Source: Malaciobacter pacificus
Lineage (GTDB): Bacteria; Campylobacterota; Campylobacteria; Campylobacterales; Arcobacteraceae
Assembly (NCBI RefSeq): GCF_004214795.1
Contig: NZ_CP035928.1
Span: forward strand, 1,116,001 to 1,180,000
Length of the DNA: 64,000 nt
Direction: 5' to 3'
Positions 26,830-36,523 of this stretch are shown here, in pieces. The notes under the pieces were generated by a model that made no database searches, was not told the DNA's origin, and saw only the letters and a program-made list of their open reading frames with translations. Position numbers and translations under genes: made by a program. Position 1 is the stretch's first letter. Every line of letters starts with the position of its first letter.

Positions 26830-28413
26830 GTGAAAGAAGAACATTATTTAAGAAAAGAGTTATATGAAAAAATAAATAAAGACTCTACAATTTTTGATTT
26901 TTTAGAAAAAAACTCTTTAGATGGAGTTTGGTATTGGGATTTAGAAAACTCTGAGAATGAATGGATGAGTCCTAGATTTTGGGAGGTTTTAGGATATGAA
27001 GCTAATGAAAAAGAGCATTTAGTTTCCCAATGGCAAGAGTTGATTTTTGATGAAGATTTAGAAAAAGCTACTAAAAACTATAAAAAACATTATGTTGATA
27101 TGACTCATCCTTATGACCATGTTGTAAGATATAGACATAAAAAAGGTCATACAGTATGGATTAGATGTAGAGGTAATATTCTTAGAAATAAAGATGGTAA
27201 ACCTATTCGTATGATAGGGATTCACAATGATATTACACAGCAAAAAATTGCTGAAGAGGATTTAATTAAAAAAAATAATGAATTAAAAGCTATTTTAGAT
27301 AGTTCATTAAGTGGAATAATGGCTTTTGATCCTTTTTATGATGAAAAAGGTGAAATTGTTGATTTTATATTTACAATGATGAATAAAGAGGCTTGTAAAA
27401 TAGTAAAATTAAAAGAAGAAGAGATTATTAATCAAAGATTGTCTAAGATTATTAGTGGAAACTTTAAACCTTTAGACTCATTAAATGGACAAACTCTTTT
27501 TGAAAATTATAAGGAAGTTGTTTTAACTGGTAAATCAAAAAAATTAGAATTCTATTTTGAAAGTGATGGGATAAAAGAATGGTTTAGAAATAAAGTTGTA
27601 AAAAATAATGATGGATTTGTATGTACTTTTGAAGTAATAACTCAAGAAAAAGAGTTACAACAAAAATTAGAACAAAAAGTAAAAGAAGAGGTTGAAAAAC
27701 AAAGAGATCAAGAGAAAATTCTTTTACAACAATCAAAAATGGCAGCTATGGGAGAGATGATAGGAGCAATTGCACATAATTGGAGACAACCTTTGAACAC
27801 TTTATCTCTTCAGTGTATAGATTTAATTAATCAATTTGAAAACTCAAATTTAAATAAAAATTATCTTACTAAGTGGATTCAAAGAATAGATAAGCAATTA
27901 ACTTTTATGTCTAATACAATTGACGATTTTAGAAATTTTTATAAACCAAAAGAAGAGTTTAAGAAGATAAATCTAAAAGATACTATTTTAAAAATAGTAT
28001 CTTTAATTAAATATGAATTAAATTCAAATGGTATAAAAGTAAAGATAGATATTTCAGATTCTATTTTTTTAGTGTGTTTAGAGAATCAACTTCACCAATC
28101 AATAATAAATATTTTATTAAATGCAAAAGATGCAATATTATTAAATAATATGGAAAATAAAGAGATTGAAATTTGTGCTACAAAAAATAGTATTTCAACT
28201 GTTTTAACTATAGAAGATTCAGGTGGTGGTATAAAAGATAGTGATATTTTAAAAAGAATATTTGAGCTATACTTTACCACAAAGCAAAACTCTAACGGTA
28301 CAGGTGTTGGATTATATATGACAAAAATAATAATTGAACAAAACTTAAATGGAAAAATTGAAGTGGAGAATATTAATAAAGGTCTTAGATTTAAAATAGA
28401 AATTCCTCACTAA
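26830..28413 (+). CDS. Cytoplasmic PAS histidine kinase
   Basis: A 527-residue kinase with a GTG start and no membrane helix. PAS 1 is of the PAS_3 type (LDGVWYWDLENSENEWMSPRFWEVLGYE...IRMIGIHNDITQQK, about residues 30-140); PAS 2 follows (LDSSLSGIMAFDPFYDEKGEIVDFIF, about 155-280). After a short coiled coil comes the H-box MGEMIGAIAHNWRQPLN and an ATPase domain with NILLNAKDAI, EDSGGGIKDSD and NGTGVGLYMTKIII. It is probably the partner of the regulator 15 bp upstream. The signal is intracellular and not identifiable from sequence. Confidence 0.92.
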   Translation: MKEEHYLRKELYEKINKDSTIFDFLEKNSLDGVWYWDLENSENEWMSPRFWEVLGYEANEKEHLVSQWQELIFDEDLEKATKNYKKHYVDMTHPYDHVVRYRHKKGHTVWIRCRGNILRNKDGKPIRMIGIHNDITQQKIAEEDLIKKNNELKAILDSSLSGIMAFDPFYDEKGEIVDFIFTMMNKEACKIVKLKEEEIINQRLSKIISGNFKPLDSLNGQTLFENYKEVVLTGKSKKLEFYFESDGIKEWFRNKVVKNNDGFVCTFEVITQEKELQQKLEQKVKEEVEKQRDQEKILLQQSKMAAMGEMIGAIAHNWRQPLNTLSLQCIDLINQFENSNLNKNYLTKWIQRIDKQLTFMSNTIDDFRNFYKPKEEFKKINLKDTILKIVSLIKYELNSNGIKVKIDISDSIFLVCLENQLHQSIINILLNAKDAILLNNMENKEIEICATKNSISTVLTIEDSGGGIKDSDILKRIFELYFTTKQNSNGTGVGLYMTKIIIEQNLNGKIEVENINKGLRFKIEIPH

Positions 28414-28471
28414 AACTCACAAAAACATCACTTTTTTTATGTACTATTAAATAAATAATAAAAGGAGTTTT

Positions 28472-29707
28472 ATGTTTGGTGCAATTTCAAATAAAGAATT
28501 GGAACTAATAGATAACTATTTTGATCAATTTGTAAAATTTATTTCTTATGAAAAAAATGAGTTTGATTACATAGAATCCACAGGTAATAAAAAGCTTGAT
28601 GAAATGTTAAAAAAATGGAATCAAGATATAAGAGAAGTTGATAAAAGAAATAAAGAAGATATGAGAGTTTTAGGTGAGATAGTTCTTACAGCTGATAAAG
28701 TTGATCAAGGTATATTTTCTTCTCGAATAAACTCTAATAGTTCAACTCCAACAATCCTTACATTAAAAACAACAATTAATAAAATGCTTGCAAGTATCGA
28801 TGACTCTACAAAAAGAATTTTAAGAGTTGTTAGTAGTTATACAAATGATGATTTTACTGATAGTATAAAAGTAATTGACAAATATAAAGAAGATATGAAA
28901 CTTTTGATGGAGAGTATTAATAAGCTAGGAAAAGTACTTAGTGATAATGCAAGAATAAATTTTCAAAATGGTGAAACTTTAGAAAAAAATGCAAATGTAA
29001 TGAATAGTTCAATGACTAATCTTTCACAAAAAGCAAATGAACAAGCAGCATCTTTAGAACAAACAGCAGCAGCTGTTGAAGAGATTACTAGTATTACTAG
29101 AAATAATGCTCAAAATGCAGTTAAAATGGCATCTTTAGGTCAAACTGTTAAAGAATCAGTTTTTTCAGGTGAAGAACTAGCTTCTAAAACAGTTGTTTCT
29201 ATGGAAGAAATTAATCAAAAAGTAAACTCAATTAATGAAGCAATTATTGTAATAGATCAAATTGCATTCCAAACAAATATACTTTCACTTAATGCAGCAG
29301 TTGAAGCAGCAACAGCAGGTGAAGCAGGGAAAGGTTTTGCTGTAGTTGCACAGGAAGTTAGAAACTTGGCTTCAAGAAGTGCAGAGGCTGCAAGGGAAAT
29401 TAAAAATCTTGTTGAAGAAGCTACCTCAAAAGCAAATGATGGAAAGATAGTTTCATCAGATATGATTGAGGGATATAAAAAATTAAATGAAAATATTTCT
29501 GAAACAATTCATATAATTGAGGATGTATCAAAAGCTTCAAATGAACAAATGACAGGAATAGAGCAAATAAATGATGCTGTTAATATGCTAGATAGAGTTA
29601 CTCAAGAAAATGCAAATGATTCAAATCAAATAAAATTAATTGCTCAAGAAGTATCAAAACTTGCACATGAATTATTAATTGATTCAAAAACAAAAAAATT
29701 TAACTAA
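28472..29707 (+). CDS. Soluble methyl-accepting chemotaxis protein
   Basis: 411 residues with no membrane segment. An N-terminal helical region ([24 protein letters not shown]...) precedes a HAMP-like linker. The signalling domain has the hairpin tip [51 protein letters not shown]. The helices Ala/Gln-rich around [16 protein letters not shown] are likely methylation regions. It should couple to CheA/CheW in the cytoplasm. The next gene, 12 bp downstream, encodes a PAS protein, an arrangement like the split Aer pair CetA/CetB of Campylobacter, though CetA is membrane-bound and this receptor is not. AAAGGAG precedes the ATG. Confidence 0.93.
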   Translation: MFGAISNKELELIDNYFDQFVKFISYEKNEFDYIESTGNKKLDEMLKKWNQDIREVDKRNKEDMRVLGEIVLTADKVDQGIFSSRINSNSSTPTILTLKTTINKMLASIDDSTKRILRVVSSYTNDDFTDSIKVIDKYKEDMKLLMESINKLGKVLSDNARINFQNGETLEKNANVMNSSMTNLSQKANEQAASLEQTAAAVEEITSITRNNAQNAVKMASLGQTVKESVFSGEELASKTVVSMEEINQKVNSINEAIIVIDQIAFQTNILSLNAAVEAATAGEAGKGFAVVAQEVRNLASRSAEAAREIKNLVEEATSKANDGKIVSSDMIEGYKKLNENISETIHIIEDVSKASNEQMTGIEQINDAVNMLDRVTQENANDSNQIKLIAQEVSKLAHELLIDSKTKKFN

Positions 29708-29719
29708 AGGATGATAAAT

Positions 29720-30121
29720 ATGTCTATAGGCAAAGAAACAGTTTTAGATAAAAATGCATTTTTAGTTAGTGAAACTGATGCAAGGGGAATAATAAGATTT
29801 GCAAATGATGATTTCTGTAAAGTTGCAGAATATTCATTAAATGAATTACTAGGACAACCTCATAGTATGGTTAGGCATAAAGATATGCCCAAAAAAGCAT
29901 TTAAATCACTATGGGATACTGTTCAAAAAGGAGAAATTTGGACAGGATATGTAAAAAATGCAACAAAAAGTGGTGGTTATTATTGGGTATTTGCAACGGT
30001 ATATCCATTTGAAAGTAGTGATGGTTCAAAAGGTTATTTATCTTGTCGAAAAAGAGCTAATCTAGAAGAGATACAAAAAGCTGAGAACCTGTATGATATT
30101 TGGAGAAAAGAAGAGAACTAA
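29720..30121 (+). CDS. Stand-alone Aer/CetB-like PAS protein
   Basis: About 133 residues consisting of one PAS domain: FLVSETDARGIIRFANDDFCKVAEYSLNELLGQPHSMVRHKDMPKKAFKSLWDTVQKGEIWTGYVKN...YYWVFATVYPF. The pattern matches the Aer/CetB group, whose PAS binds FAD in characterised members. ATG 29720 is chosen because AAAGGA lies about 9 bases upstream; ATG 29711 directly abuts the ribosome site. With the soluble receptor just upstream it probably reports redox state to chemotaxis; that is inference from architecture. Confidence 0.85.
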   Translation: MSIGKETVLDKNAFLVSETDARGIIRFANDDFCKVAEYSLNELLGQPHSMVRHKDMPKKAFKSLWDTVQKGEIWTGYVKNATKSGGYYWVFATVYPFESSDGSKGYLSCRKRANLEEIQKAENLYDIWRKEEN

Positions 30122-30141
30122 TTTTCTCCTATCATATAGTT

Positions 30142-30531
30142 TTAATTATTTAAAATTGATTTAACAAACTCTTCCATTGTTTTATTTGCCATATCGTTTG
30201 GTGCTTCTAAAAAATTTAATATAAATTTATCTTCTAATTCACAAACACCAATACTTCTAGGTCGAACTGCTAATACTTCAGGAGTTGGTAACTCTTTACC
30301 AAAACAAAATACTATATTTTTAGCAGATTTAATAGCAGGATTTATTTCTCCATTTACGCAGCTTGTGTGATTATATTGGTCAAAAATAGCTATAAAAGAG
30401 ATTACGGGGTGATTATCAATTTTTTCTTTTAAATGATTAATGATTTCATCCACGTTTTTATATTTTAATTCATTTTTATTATATTCAATTTCAAATATAT
30501 GGTACTTTTCTTTAAATATTTTTTGTTTCAT
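30142..30531 (-). CDS. Conserved-looking protein of unknown function
   Basis: 129 residues, soluble, no signal peptide. I do not recognise the family with confidence. Features: FIAIFDQYNHTSCVNGEINPAIKSAKNIVFCFGKELPTPEVLAVRPRSIGVCELEDKFILNFLEAPNDMANK, with three cysteines and an alpha/beta pattern. It is transcribed with the upstream membrane-anchored protein gene, whose stop is adjacent, so the two may work together. It is convergent with the PAS gene. Confidence 0.75.
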   Translation of the reverse strand: MKQKIFKEKYHIFEIEYNKNELKYKNVDEIINHLKEKIDNHPVISFIAIFDQYNHTSCVNGEINPAIKSAKNIVFCFGKELPTPEVLAVRPRSIGVCELEDKFILNFLEAPNDMANKTMEEFVKSILNN

Positions 30532-31080
30532 TTACTTTCCTTTTAGTGATATGAATGAGTTTATTGCACATTCCATTCTTTCTTCAACATCTCTTGTATC
30601 AACAAAACTATAATCAGTTTGGATTTTGTATATTAGTTTATTATCATATTTAAAATCAAACATTAAATAACCAGCATACTCTTTAGCTTTGTCATTGTTT
30701 TTACCTTTATCCTCTTTATCATTCTCATATAGATAATACTCTATTAACACTTTTTTCGTATCTGTAGAGTCTGTAGGTTTTGCGTATCTATCAATCACAC
30801 TTGTCAATAATCTATCTAAGTCTTCAATATAAACACTTTGCTTTATATTGCTTTTCATATATTTAGAATATTCTATATTTGATTTAATGATATAGTTTTT
30901 ATTAAGTAATGCATCAATTCCTTCTTTTACTGGTCCTTGTGCAAAAACTCTTTCAAAAGTAGTTGTCTTAGCTTGGCATGCAAGTCTTTTTATTTTTAAA
31001 CTTTTAGTAGATTCTTTATATATTGCATAAAAAATTACTGAAAATACAACAATTATTATTAGTGGTAAAATTTTTTTCAT
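30532..31080 (-). CDS. Membrane-anchored periplasmic protein, unknown function
   Basis: 182 residues. An uncleaved-looking N-terminal anchor (KKILPLIIIVVFSVIFYAIY) is followed by a charged soluble domain. No family is recognised. The motif RVFAQGPVKEGIDALLNKNYIIKSNIEYSKYMKSNI and two cysteines are visible. It forms a two-gene unit with the unknown protein immediately downstream; AGGAG precedes its ATG. Confidence 0.75.
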   Translation of the reverse strand: MKKILPLIIIVVFSVIFYAIYKESTKSLKIKRLACQAKTTTFERVFAQGPVKEGIDALLNKNYIIKSNIEYSKYMKSNIKQSVYIEDLDRLLTSVIDRYAKPTDSTDTKKVLIEYYLYENDKEDKGKNNDKAKEYAGYLMFDFKYDNKLIYKIQTDYSFVDTRDVEERMECAINSFISLKGK

Positions 31081-31166
31081 AATTCTCCTTATTTTTAAAG
31101 GAAAATTATAATAGATAAATTATTAGAGTTTCATAAAATAAAGTTATGTTTATATATAACTTTATC

Positions 31167-34100
31167 TTATAATTTTTTTATTTCTAAATCAATATTTAAA
31201 GTTTTTGATGTTGAATCTTTTTGTTTAAGTGCCTTACTAACTTTAACTTGTTTTACAGAAATACCTTTTTGTTTTACAAGATACTCTTTAATATTAATAG
31301 CTCTAATCTTTGCAATCTTTTCTAACTCTTCAGTTTTTACATCTTGCTTGTTTATAATAAATGACTCAAGAGCTTTTTTATAGGTTTTTATATTTATTTT
31401 ATTATCTGTTGTATGAGTGTTTTTTAACTCTTTAACTTTTTTGTCATAATCTTTATAAATCTCTTCTAATAGTTCTAAATACTTTTCATCATAGTTTTTA
31501 ATATTTTTATTAGGTAATTCATTATTAACTATTTTTATAAATTTATTGTTTTTTAATGCAAGTAAATCTTTTTGGTTTTCATATGATGGAATAATTTCTA
31601 ATACTAAGTTTGGACGTTTTGTTAAGATTTTATTTATTTTATCTAGTGTTTCTCTTTGTATAGGAGTAATTTCACTCTCTCCATAATTAAAGTCTACACT
31701 ATTGATTTCATTTGCATCAAATCCAAATATAGCTCCAAGTAGTGAAAATGGTGCTGTTAGTGCCTTTGTAATTAAATTTACAAATTCTTTAAATACAATT
31801 GGAGCAATAGAAAATTGTGGGTCATCAACATTACCACTTATAGGTAGGTTTAAATCTATAACCCCACTTGTATCTTGAAGTAGGGCGATTGCTAGTTCTA
31901 AGGGTAGAGAAACAGCATCTTTACTTTCAACTTTGTTTCCAAGTTCTAATTGCTTTATTACTACATTGTTTTGTGCTTTTAAGTTTGAACTTTGAATGTT
32001 ATAGTTTAAGTCTAAATCTAGCTTACCACTTTTTAACTCTCTTCCTATAAATTTACCTGTATAAGGTGTGAAGTTTTTCATGGCAATATTTTTAAACACC
32101 ATATTAATATCTGTTAAAAGTTTTATACTGTTTGGATTTACAACCCCTGTTATATTTGTAGTACCATATTCATCAACAACACCTCTTACTTGAAGTTTTG
32201 TTTTACTTTGAATATCACTTTTAAACTCACTAATACTTCCATTTAGTTTTGAGACAGTTGTTTTAAATGGTATTGGTAAGTTTTTATCTTCAAAGTTTAA
32301 TTTTGCATTTCTAATAGTAATAGGACCAATATCAATTTTTTTACCATTTGAGTTCTCTTTAGTTGTCTTTTTTTCTACTTCATTTTTTACCTCATCCTTA
32401 GTAGAATTAGATTTAGGTAATATTACACTTATTATTGGTCTATTCACAGTTGTTTTATTAACTTTTAGTAGACTATTTGAATTATAGATTCCACTCACAC
32501 TTAAATCAATATTATTAGCTAAGATATTTGTTTTATCCTTAGTATTAAGAAAATTAACTTTAGGTTGAACAACCCTTAAAGAGTTTATATTTAATCTACT
32601 TCCTTTTTGAGACAATTTATTTACATATACTTGTAAGTCTTGGGCTTTTAAGGAAATGTTGTTTTTTTTGTCATAAAAGTTAATATCTGGTCTTGAAAGC
32701 TTAATTGTTTTTATATCTATATTTGAGCCATTTAATATAAGAGAGTTTAAATCAACATTAGTTGATTTTACTCCTATAGTCATATTATTGATTCTATCTT
32801 TTAAATCTAAGTTCGGTGTACCTAATGATATTTTAGAAATATTGATTTTAGAACCATTGATTTTTAAATTAGATGCATCTATTTTTGTTTGTTTCGATTT
32901 AATATTTAGTTTAGATTTTAATTCATCAAAATTTAAATTTGCTAATGTTGTATTTACAGAATTGATATCTATATTAGAACCATCAATATTTATCTTACTA
33001 ACATTAATACTATTTTTAGCACTACTTAGTTTAATAGAAGATTTATCTTTAACATTTAAATTATCACTATTTAGTTTTATACTATTGATTGCTATTTTGT
33101 TGTTTTTTAAATCTAATTTATCCATATTTATAGATATTAATTCATCTAAAATAGTTAATCTATTTTTATTATCTTCAAAATTAAAATTAGAAGCTTTTAG
33201 ATTAATATTTGATAAATCTATGTTTGAACCATCTAGATTAAATCTATTAATTTTAATTGTATTTTTACTATTAATTACTAAAGAGTTAATCTTATCTGTA
33301 TAGTTTGTATTTATATTCTCTAATATAGAATTAGAAACTTTAACAATCCAAGGCTTAGTCTCCTTTATGGGTTCTTCATCTTTTGTTGGTTGACTTTTTA
33401 CTAAATTAGCTAAATTAATTCCATCTTTAGAGTTTAGAACTTTTACATTTAGAGTATTTACAGTTGGTGTATCAACTAAGATTTCTTGTTTATCTAAATC
33501 AAATTTAAAGTTTTTAATATCTAGTTTTTTCAGGCTTACTGTATTTAATTCATTTTGAATTACATTTAAGTTATTGATATTAAAAATTGTTGAGTTTAAA
33601 ACTACATCTGTTTTTTTAGTAGTATCAATATTAAAATCCATTCCTAGATTAATATTTGCCTCTTTATTTAAATTAAAATTAAAACTACTCATATCATAGT
33701 CTAATAACTCTTTAACCCTTAAGTCTTCAATATTAGCTTTACCATACATCTTAAATGGTATTAATCTAAACGCACCTTCTATTGAAAGATTAGTAAATTC
33801 GTTTATTTTTAGTTTTAAATCATTTGATGATAAAGAGTTATTAAAAGTTCCCACATCTCTTAGTTTATAATTTATATCATTTATACTAATTTTATATGGT
33901 TCTTTATCTTTTAGTTTTGTAAAATCAATTTTTGAGTTTTCCAAAAAGATTTTAGATACTAAGAACTCTATTTGTGAGCTTGATTCATCTTTAGGTTCTT
34001 CTTGTACTTCTTGAGTTGGTTTTACTAGTTTAGCAACATTGAAGCTTCCATCTTTTTCTTCTATGATATTTAAATATAGCTTTTCTAGTTTTACTTCTTG

Positions 34101-34388
34101 TATATTCGCATGTAAGTCACTGATTGAAGCAATTAAACCCAAATCTAAAGTTAGTTTATCAAATGATGCAATCGTTTCTTCATTTGTTAGTTTATAGTTA
34201 TAAAGTCTTGCAGTTAAAGAGTAGGGGTTGAATTCTACTTTTTCAATACTACTTTTTGCTGTAAGATTTGCATCTAGATTTTTTATTAATTGATCTTTTA
34301 AAACAACAGGTATAAGCTTAAATCCAATGGTAGTATATATTGCTAATATAAAGCAAAGCCACCAAAATGTTTTTTCTATTTTTCCCAT
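31167..34388 (-). CDS. DUF748/AsmA-like envelope protein with internal repeats
   Basis: 1073 residues. An N-terminal membrane anchor (WWLCFILAIYTTIGFKLIPVVL) is followed by the DUF748 start (LTAKSSIEKVEFNPYSLTARLYNYKL). The central part (about residues 360-640) is a run of roughly six 47-residue repeats with a LNGSNIDIxxIxLxxPxxNFxDxKNxI pattern. A second DUF748/AsmA region follows (GPITIRNAKLNFEDKNLPIPF... VVDEYGTTNITGVVNP). The C-terminus has an OmpA-like stretch (ITPIQRETLDKINKILTKRPNLVLEI). AsmA-like proteins form long hydrophobic grooves bridging inner and outer membranes for lipid transport; that role is inferred. It is divergent from the DUF1853 gene. Confidence 0.88.
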   Translation of the reverse strand: MGKIEKTFWWLCFILAIYTTIGFKLIPVVLKDQLIKNLDANLTAKSSIEKVEFNPYSLTARLYNYKLTNEETIASFDKLTLDLGLIASISDLHANIQEVKLEKLYLNIIEEKDGSFNVAKLVKPTQEVQEEPKDESSSQIEFLVSKIFLENSKIDFTKLKDKEPYKISINDINYKLRDVGTFNNSLSSNDLKLKINEFTNLSIEGAFRLIPFKMYGKANIEDLRVKELLDYDMSSFNFNLNKEANINLGMDFNIDTTKKTDVVLNSTIFNINNLNVIQNELNTVSLKKLDIKNFKFDLDKQEILVDTPTVNTLNVKVLNSKDGINLANLVKSQPTKDEEPIKETKPWIVKVSNSILENINTNYTDKINSLVINSKNTIKINRFNLDGSNIDLSNINLKASNFNFEDNKNRLTILDELISINMDKLDLKNNKIAINSIKLNSDNLNVKDKSSIKLSSAKNSINVSKINIDGSNIDINSVNTTLANLNFDELKSKLNIKSKQTKIDASNLKINGSKINISKISLGTPNLDLKDRINNMTIGVKSTNVDLNSLILNGSNIDIKTIKLSRPDINFYDKKNNISLKAQDLQVYVNKLSQKGSRLNINSLRVVQPKVNFLNTKDKTNILANNIDLSVSGIYNSNSLLKVNKTTVNRPIISVILPKSNSTKDEVKNEVEKKTTKENSNGKKIDIGPITIRNAKLNFEDKNLPIPFKTTVSKLNGSISEFKSDIQSKTKLQVRGVVDEYGTTNITGVVNPNSIKLLTDINMVFKNIAMKNFTPYTGKFIGRELKSGKLDLDLNYNIQSSNLKAQNNVVIKQLELGNKVESKDAVSLPLELAIALLQDTSGVIDLNLPISGNVDDPQFSIAPIVFKEFVNLITKALTAPFSLLGAIFGFDANEINSVDFNYGESEITPIQRETLDKINKILTKRPNLVLEIIPSYENQKDLLALKNNKFIKIVNNELPNKNIKNYDEKYLELLEEIYKDYDKKVKELKNTHTTDNKINIKTYKKALESFIINKQDVKTEELEKIAKIRAINIKEYLVKQKGISVKQVKVSKALKQKDSTSKTLNIDLEIKKL

Positions 34389-34479
34389 AATTAAATCTTC
34401 TTAAATTTTGTATTTTATAATTATTGTAGTATATTATCCTTACTTAGTTATTAAATAAAGAGAGATTTAATTATATATT

Positions 34480-35280
34480 ATGACCAGTATAAAAGAACAG
34501 TTTATTGGATTTTACAGCACTCCAAAGCTATTTAGCACTATAAAAAATATAGAACAGTTTGAATTTGAAACTATAGATATAAGTAGTATAGATATAAATA
34601 TACAAATAAATCAAAGACTACCACTAGGAAAAAGAATAGAGTATTTTTTTGAAGAGTATTTAAAACATGTAAGTAGATATAAACTACTATATAAGAATAT
34701 TCAAGTAATAGAAGATAAAAACACTTTAGGTGAGATTGATTTTATACTATATGATAAAGAAAAAGAGAAATACTTACATACAGAACTAGTATACAAATAC
34801 TACTTATATGATGAAAGCTTTGAAAATGAGATTAATAGATATATAGGACCAAATAGAGATGATACGCTATTAAAAAAACTAGACAAGCTGTATACTAAAC
34901 AGTTTCCACTTCTATATAGTAATAAAACAAAAGAGTATATAGATATAGATTATAGCAATGTATATCAAAATAGTTGTTTTAAAGCTAATATATATTTACC
35001 ATATAAAAAAGAGCCAAAACTAGGTTTAGTAAATAAAGAGTGTATAAAAGGCTTTTATATAAATATAGAAAAATTTAAGTGTGAAGAGAAATTTAAATCA
35101 TATAAATACTACATGCCACATAGATATGATTGGGTAAGTGATATACCAAAAGACATAGAGTATAAAACTTATGAAGATATAGTACAGGAGATAGAGTATT
35201 TTATAAGTTTAGGAAAATCACCACTTATATGGCTAAAAAATGATGAGGTCTACCAAGAGTTTTTTATAACATGGTGGTAG
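34480..35280 (+). CDS. DUF1853 family protein
   Basis: 266 residues, soluble. The pattern LPLGKRIEYFFEEYLKH...LLYKNIQVIEDKNTLGEIDFILYD...LHTELVYKYYL matches DUF1853. The GEIDFIL...HTELVYK arrangement (E-x-D and E-x-x-x-K) resembles PD-(D/E)xK nuclease folds, so a nuclease-like core is possible. The function of the family is not established. A GAGAG precedes the ATG at a long distance. Confidence 0.8.
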   Translation: MTSIKEQFIGFYSTPKLFSTIKNIEQFEFETIDISSIDINIQINQRLPLGKRIEYFFEEYLKHVSRYKLLYKNIQVIEDKNTLGEIDFILYDKEKEKYLHTELVYKYYLYDESFENEINRYIGPNRDDTLLKKLDKLYTKQFPLLYSNKTKEYIDIDYSNVYQNSCFKANIYLPYKKEPKLGLVNKECIKGFYINIEKFKCEEKFKSYKYYMPHRYDWVSDIPKDIEYKTYEDIVQEIEYFISLGKSPLIWLKNDEVYQEFFITWW

Positions 35281-35346
35281 CAGTAGGTTAAATAGAGAAT
35301 AAAAGATTATTAGATACAATCCGTTTATATAAAGGATAGATATATT

Positions 35347-36447
35347 ATGACAGTTATAGAGTTATTTCAAAAATTATTGAGATTTAAATCAGTTACTCCT
35401 GATGATGATGGAGCATTTGATTTTATAGAAGAGTATTTAGGTGATACTTGGAAATGTATTAGTGTAGATATGGAAGGTGTTAAAAATAGATTTTATTATA
35501 AAAAATTTAATGACAACCCTCAACACCTATGTTTTGCTGGACATATAGATGTAGTACCACCTGGAAAGGGATGGGAAGTTGACCCATTTGCAGCTGATAT
35601 TATAGATGGAGTTATAACTGCTAGGGGGACTCAAGATATGAAAAGTGGAGATGCTGCTTTTTTATATGCTTGTAAACATGCAGAAAATTTTGATGGAACA
35701 CTAAGTATTTTAATGACTTCTGATGAAGAGGGTGAAGGAACTTATGGAACTATAAAGATGTTAGAACATCTAAGAGAAATAGATTTTATTCCTCAATACG
35801 CAGTAGTAGCAGAACCAACTTGTGAAGAAGTATTTGGAGATGCTATTAAAGTAGGTAGACGTGGTAGTATAAATGGATATATTACTATTAAAGGTAAACA
35901 AGGACATGCAGCTTATCCAGAAAAGTGTATAAATCCAGTTCATAATTTCGCTGAGGTACTACCAAAAATTGCAGGACATAATTTAGATAATGGAGATGAA
36001 TATTTTGCTCCATCTAAAATGGTAATTACTGATATCAGAGGTGGTATGGAAGTTACAAATGTAACTCCAAATGAGTTAAAACTAATGTTTAATGTAAGAA
36101 ACTCTACAAATACTACAAGGGAATCGGTAGAAGCATTTATCCATGAAAAACTAAAAGGTTTAGAGTATGACTTTAGAACAACTCAAGGTTCTTTTCCCTT
36201 TGTAACAAATAAAGAATCAAAAGTAGTAAAAGCTATGGAAGAATCAATTTTAAAAGTTTTAGGAATTAAAACAAAACACTCAACTCATGGTGGAACTAGT
36301 GATGCTAGATATTTTGGTAGCTTTGGAATTGAAGCTATTGAATTTGGTGTTATAAATGACACTATACATAGTGTTGGTGAGAGAACAACAGTTAAAGAAG
36401 TAGAGGGTCTTTGTAAAGTATATGAAGATTTAATCAAAAGTTTTTAA
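35347..36447 (+). CDS. dapE: Succinyl-diaminopimelate desuccinylase
   Basis: 366 residues of the M20 metallopeptidase fold. Metal and catalytic motifs are visible: AGHIDVVPPGKGW (His and Asp), TRGTQDMKSG (bridging Asp), LMTSDEEGEGTYG (Glu-Glu), the AVVAEPT Glu, and STHGGTSDARYF near the C-terminus. GRRGSINGYITIKGKQGHAAYPEKCINP is typical of DapE. It removes succinate from N-succinyl-L,L-diaminopimelate for lysine and peptidoglycan synthesis. AAAGGA lies upstream of the ATG. Confidence 0.96.
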   Translation: MTVIELFQKLLRFKSVTPDDDGAFDFIEEYLGDTWKCISVDMEGVKNRFYYKKFNDNPQHLCFAGHIDVVPPGKGWEVDPFAADIIDGVITARGTQDMKSGDAAFLYACKHAENFDGTLSILMTSDEEGEGTYGTIKMLEHLREIDFIPQYAVVAEPTCEEVFGDAIKVGRRGSINGYITIKGKQGHAAYPEKCINPVHNFAEVLPKIAGHNLDNGDEYFAPSKMVITDIRGGMEVTNVTPNELKLMFNVRNSTNTTRESVEAFIHEKLKGLEYDFRTTQGSFPFVTNKESKVVKAMEESILKVLGIKTKHSTHGGTSDARYFGSFGIEAIEFGVINDTIHSVGERTTVKEVEGLCKVYEDLIKSF

Positions 36448-36486
36448 TAATGATAAATTTACTTTACATTTTTAATTAAATATCTT

Positions 36487-36512
36487 ATAATGATAACTAA
36501 AATTATCATTAT
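36487..36512. promoter_or_regulatory. Probable HipB operator: perfect 10-bp inverted repeat
   Basis: ATAATGATAA (36487-36496) and TTATCATTAT (36503-36512) are perfect complements separated by 6 bp, ending 11 bases before the probable hipA start. A further ATAATGATAA half-site lies at 36447-36456, exactly 40 bp upstream of the left arm. HipB-type repressors bind such dyads in front of their own operon. Confidence 0.65.
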
Positions 36513-36523
36513 GAGTGAAAAAT

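Noticed and set aside
32788-33303. 171-residue plus-strand reading frame
   Set aside because: It is the mirror of the repetitive DUF748 gene, is built of low-complexity Leu/Phe/Ile/Ser residues and lacks a ribosome site.
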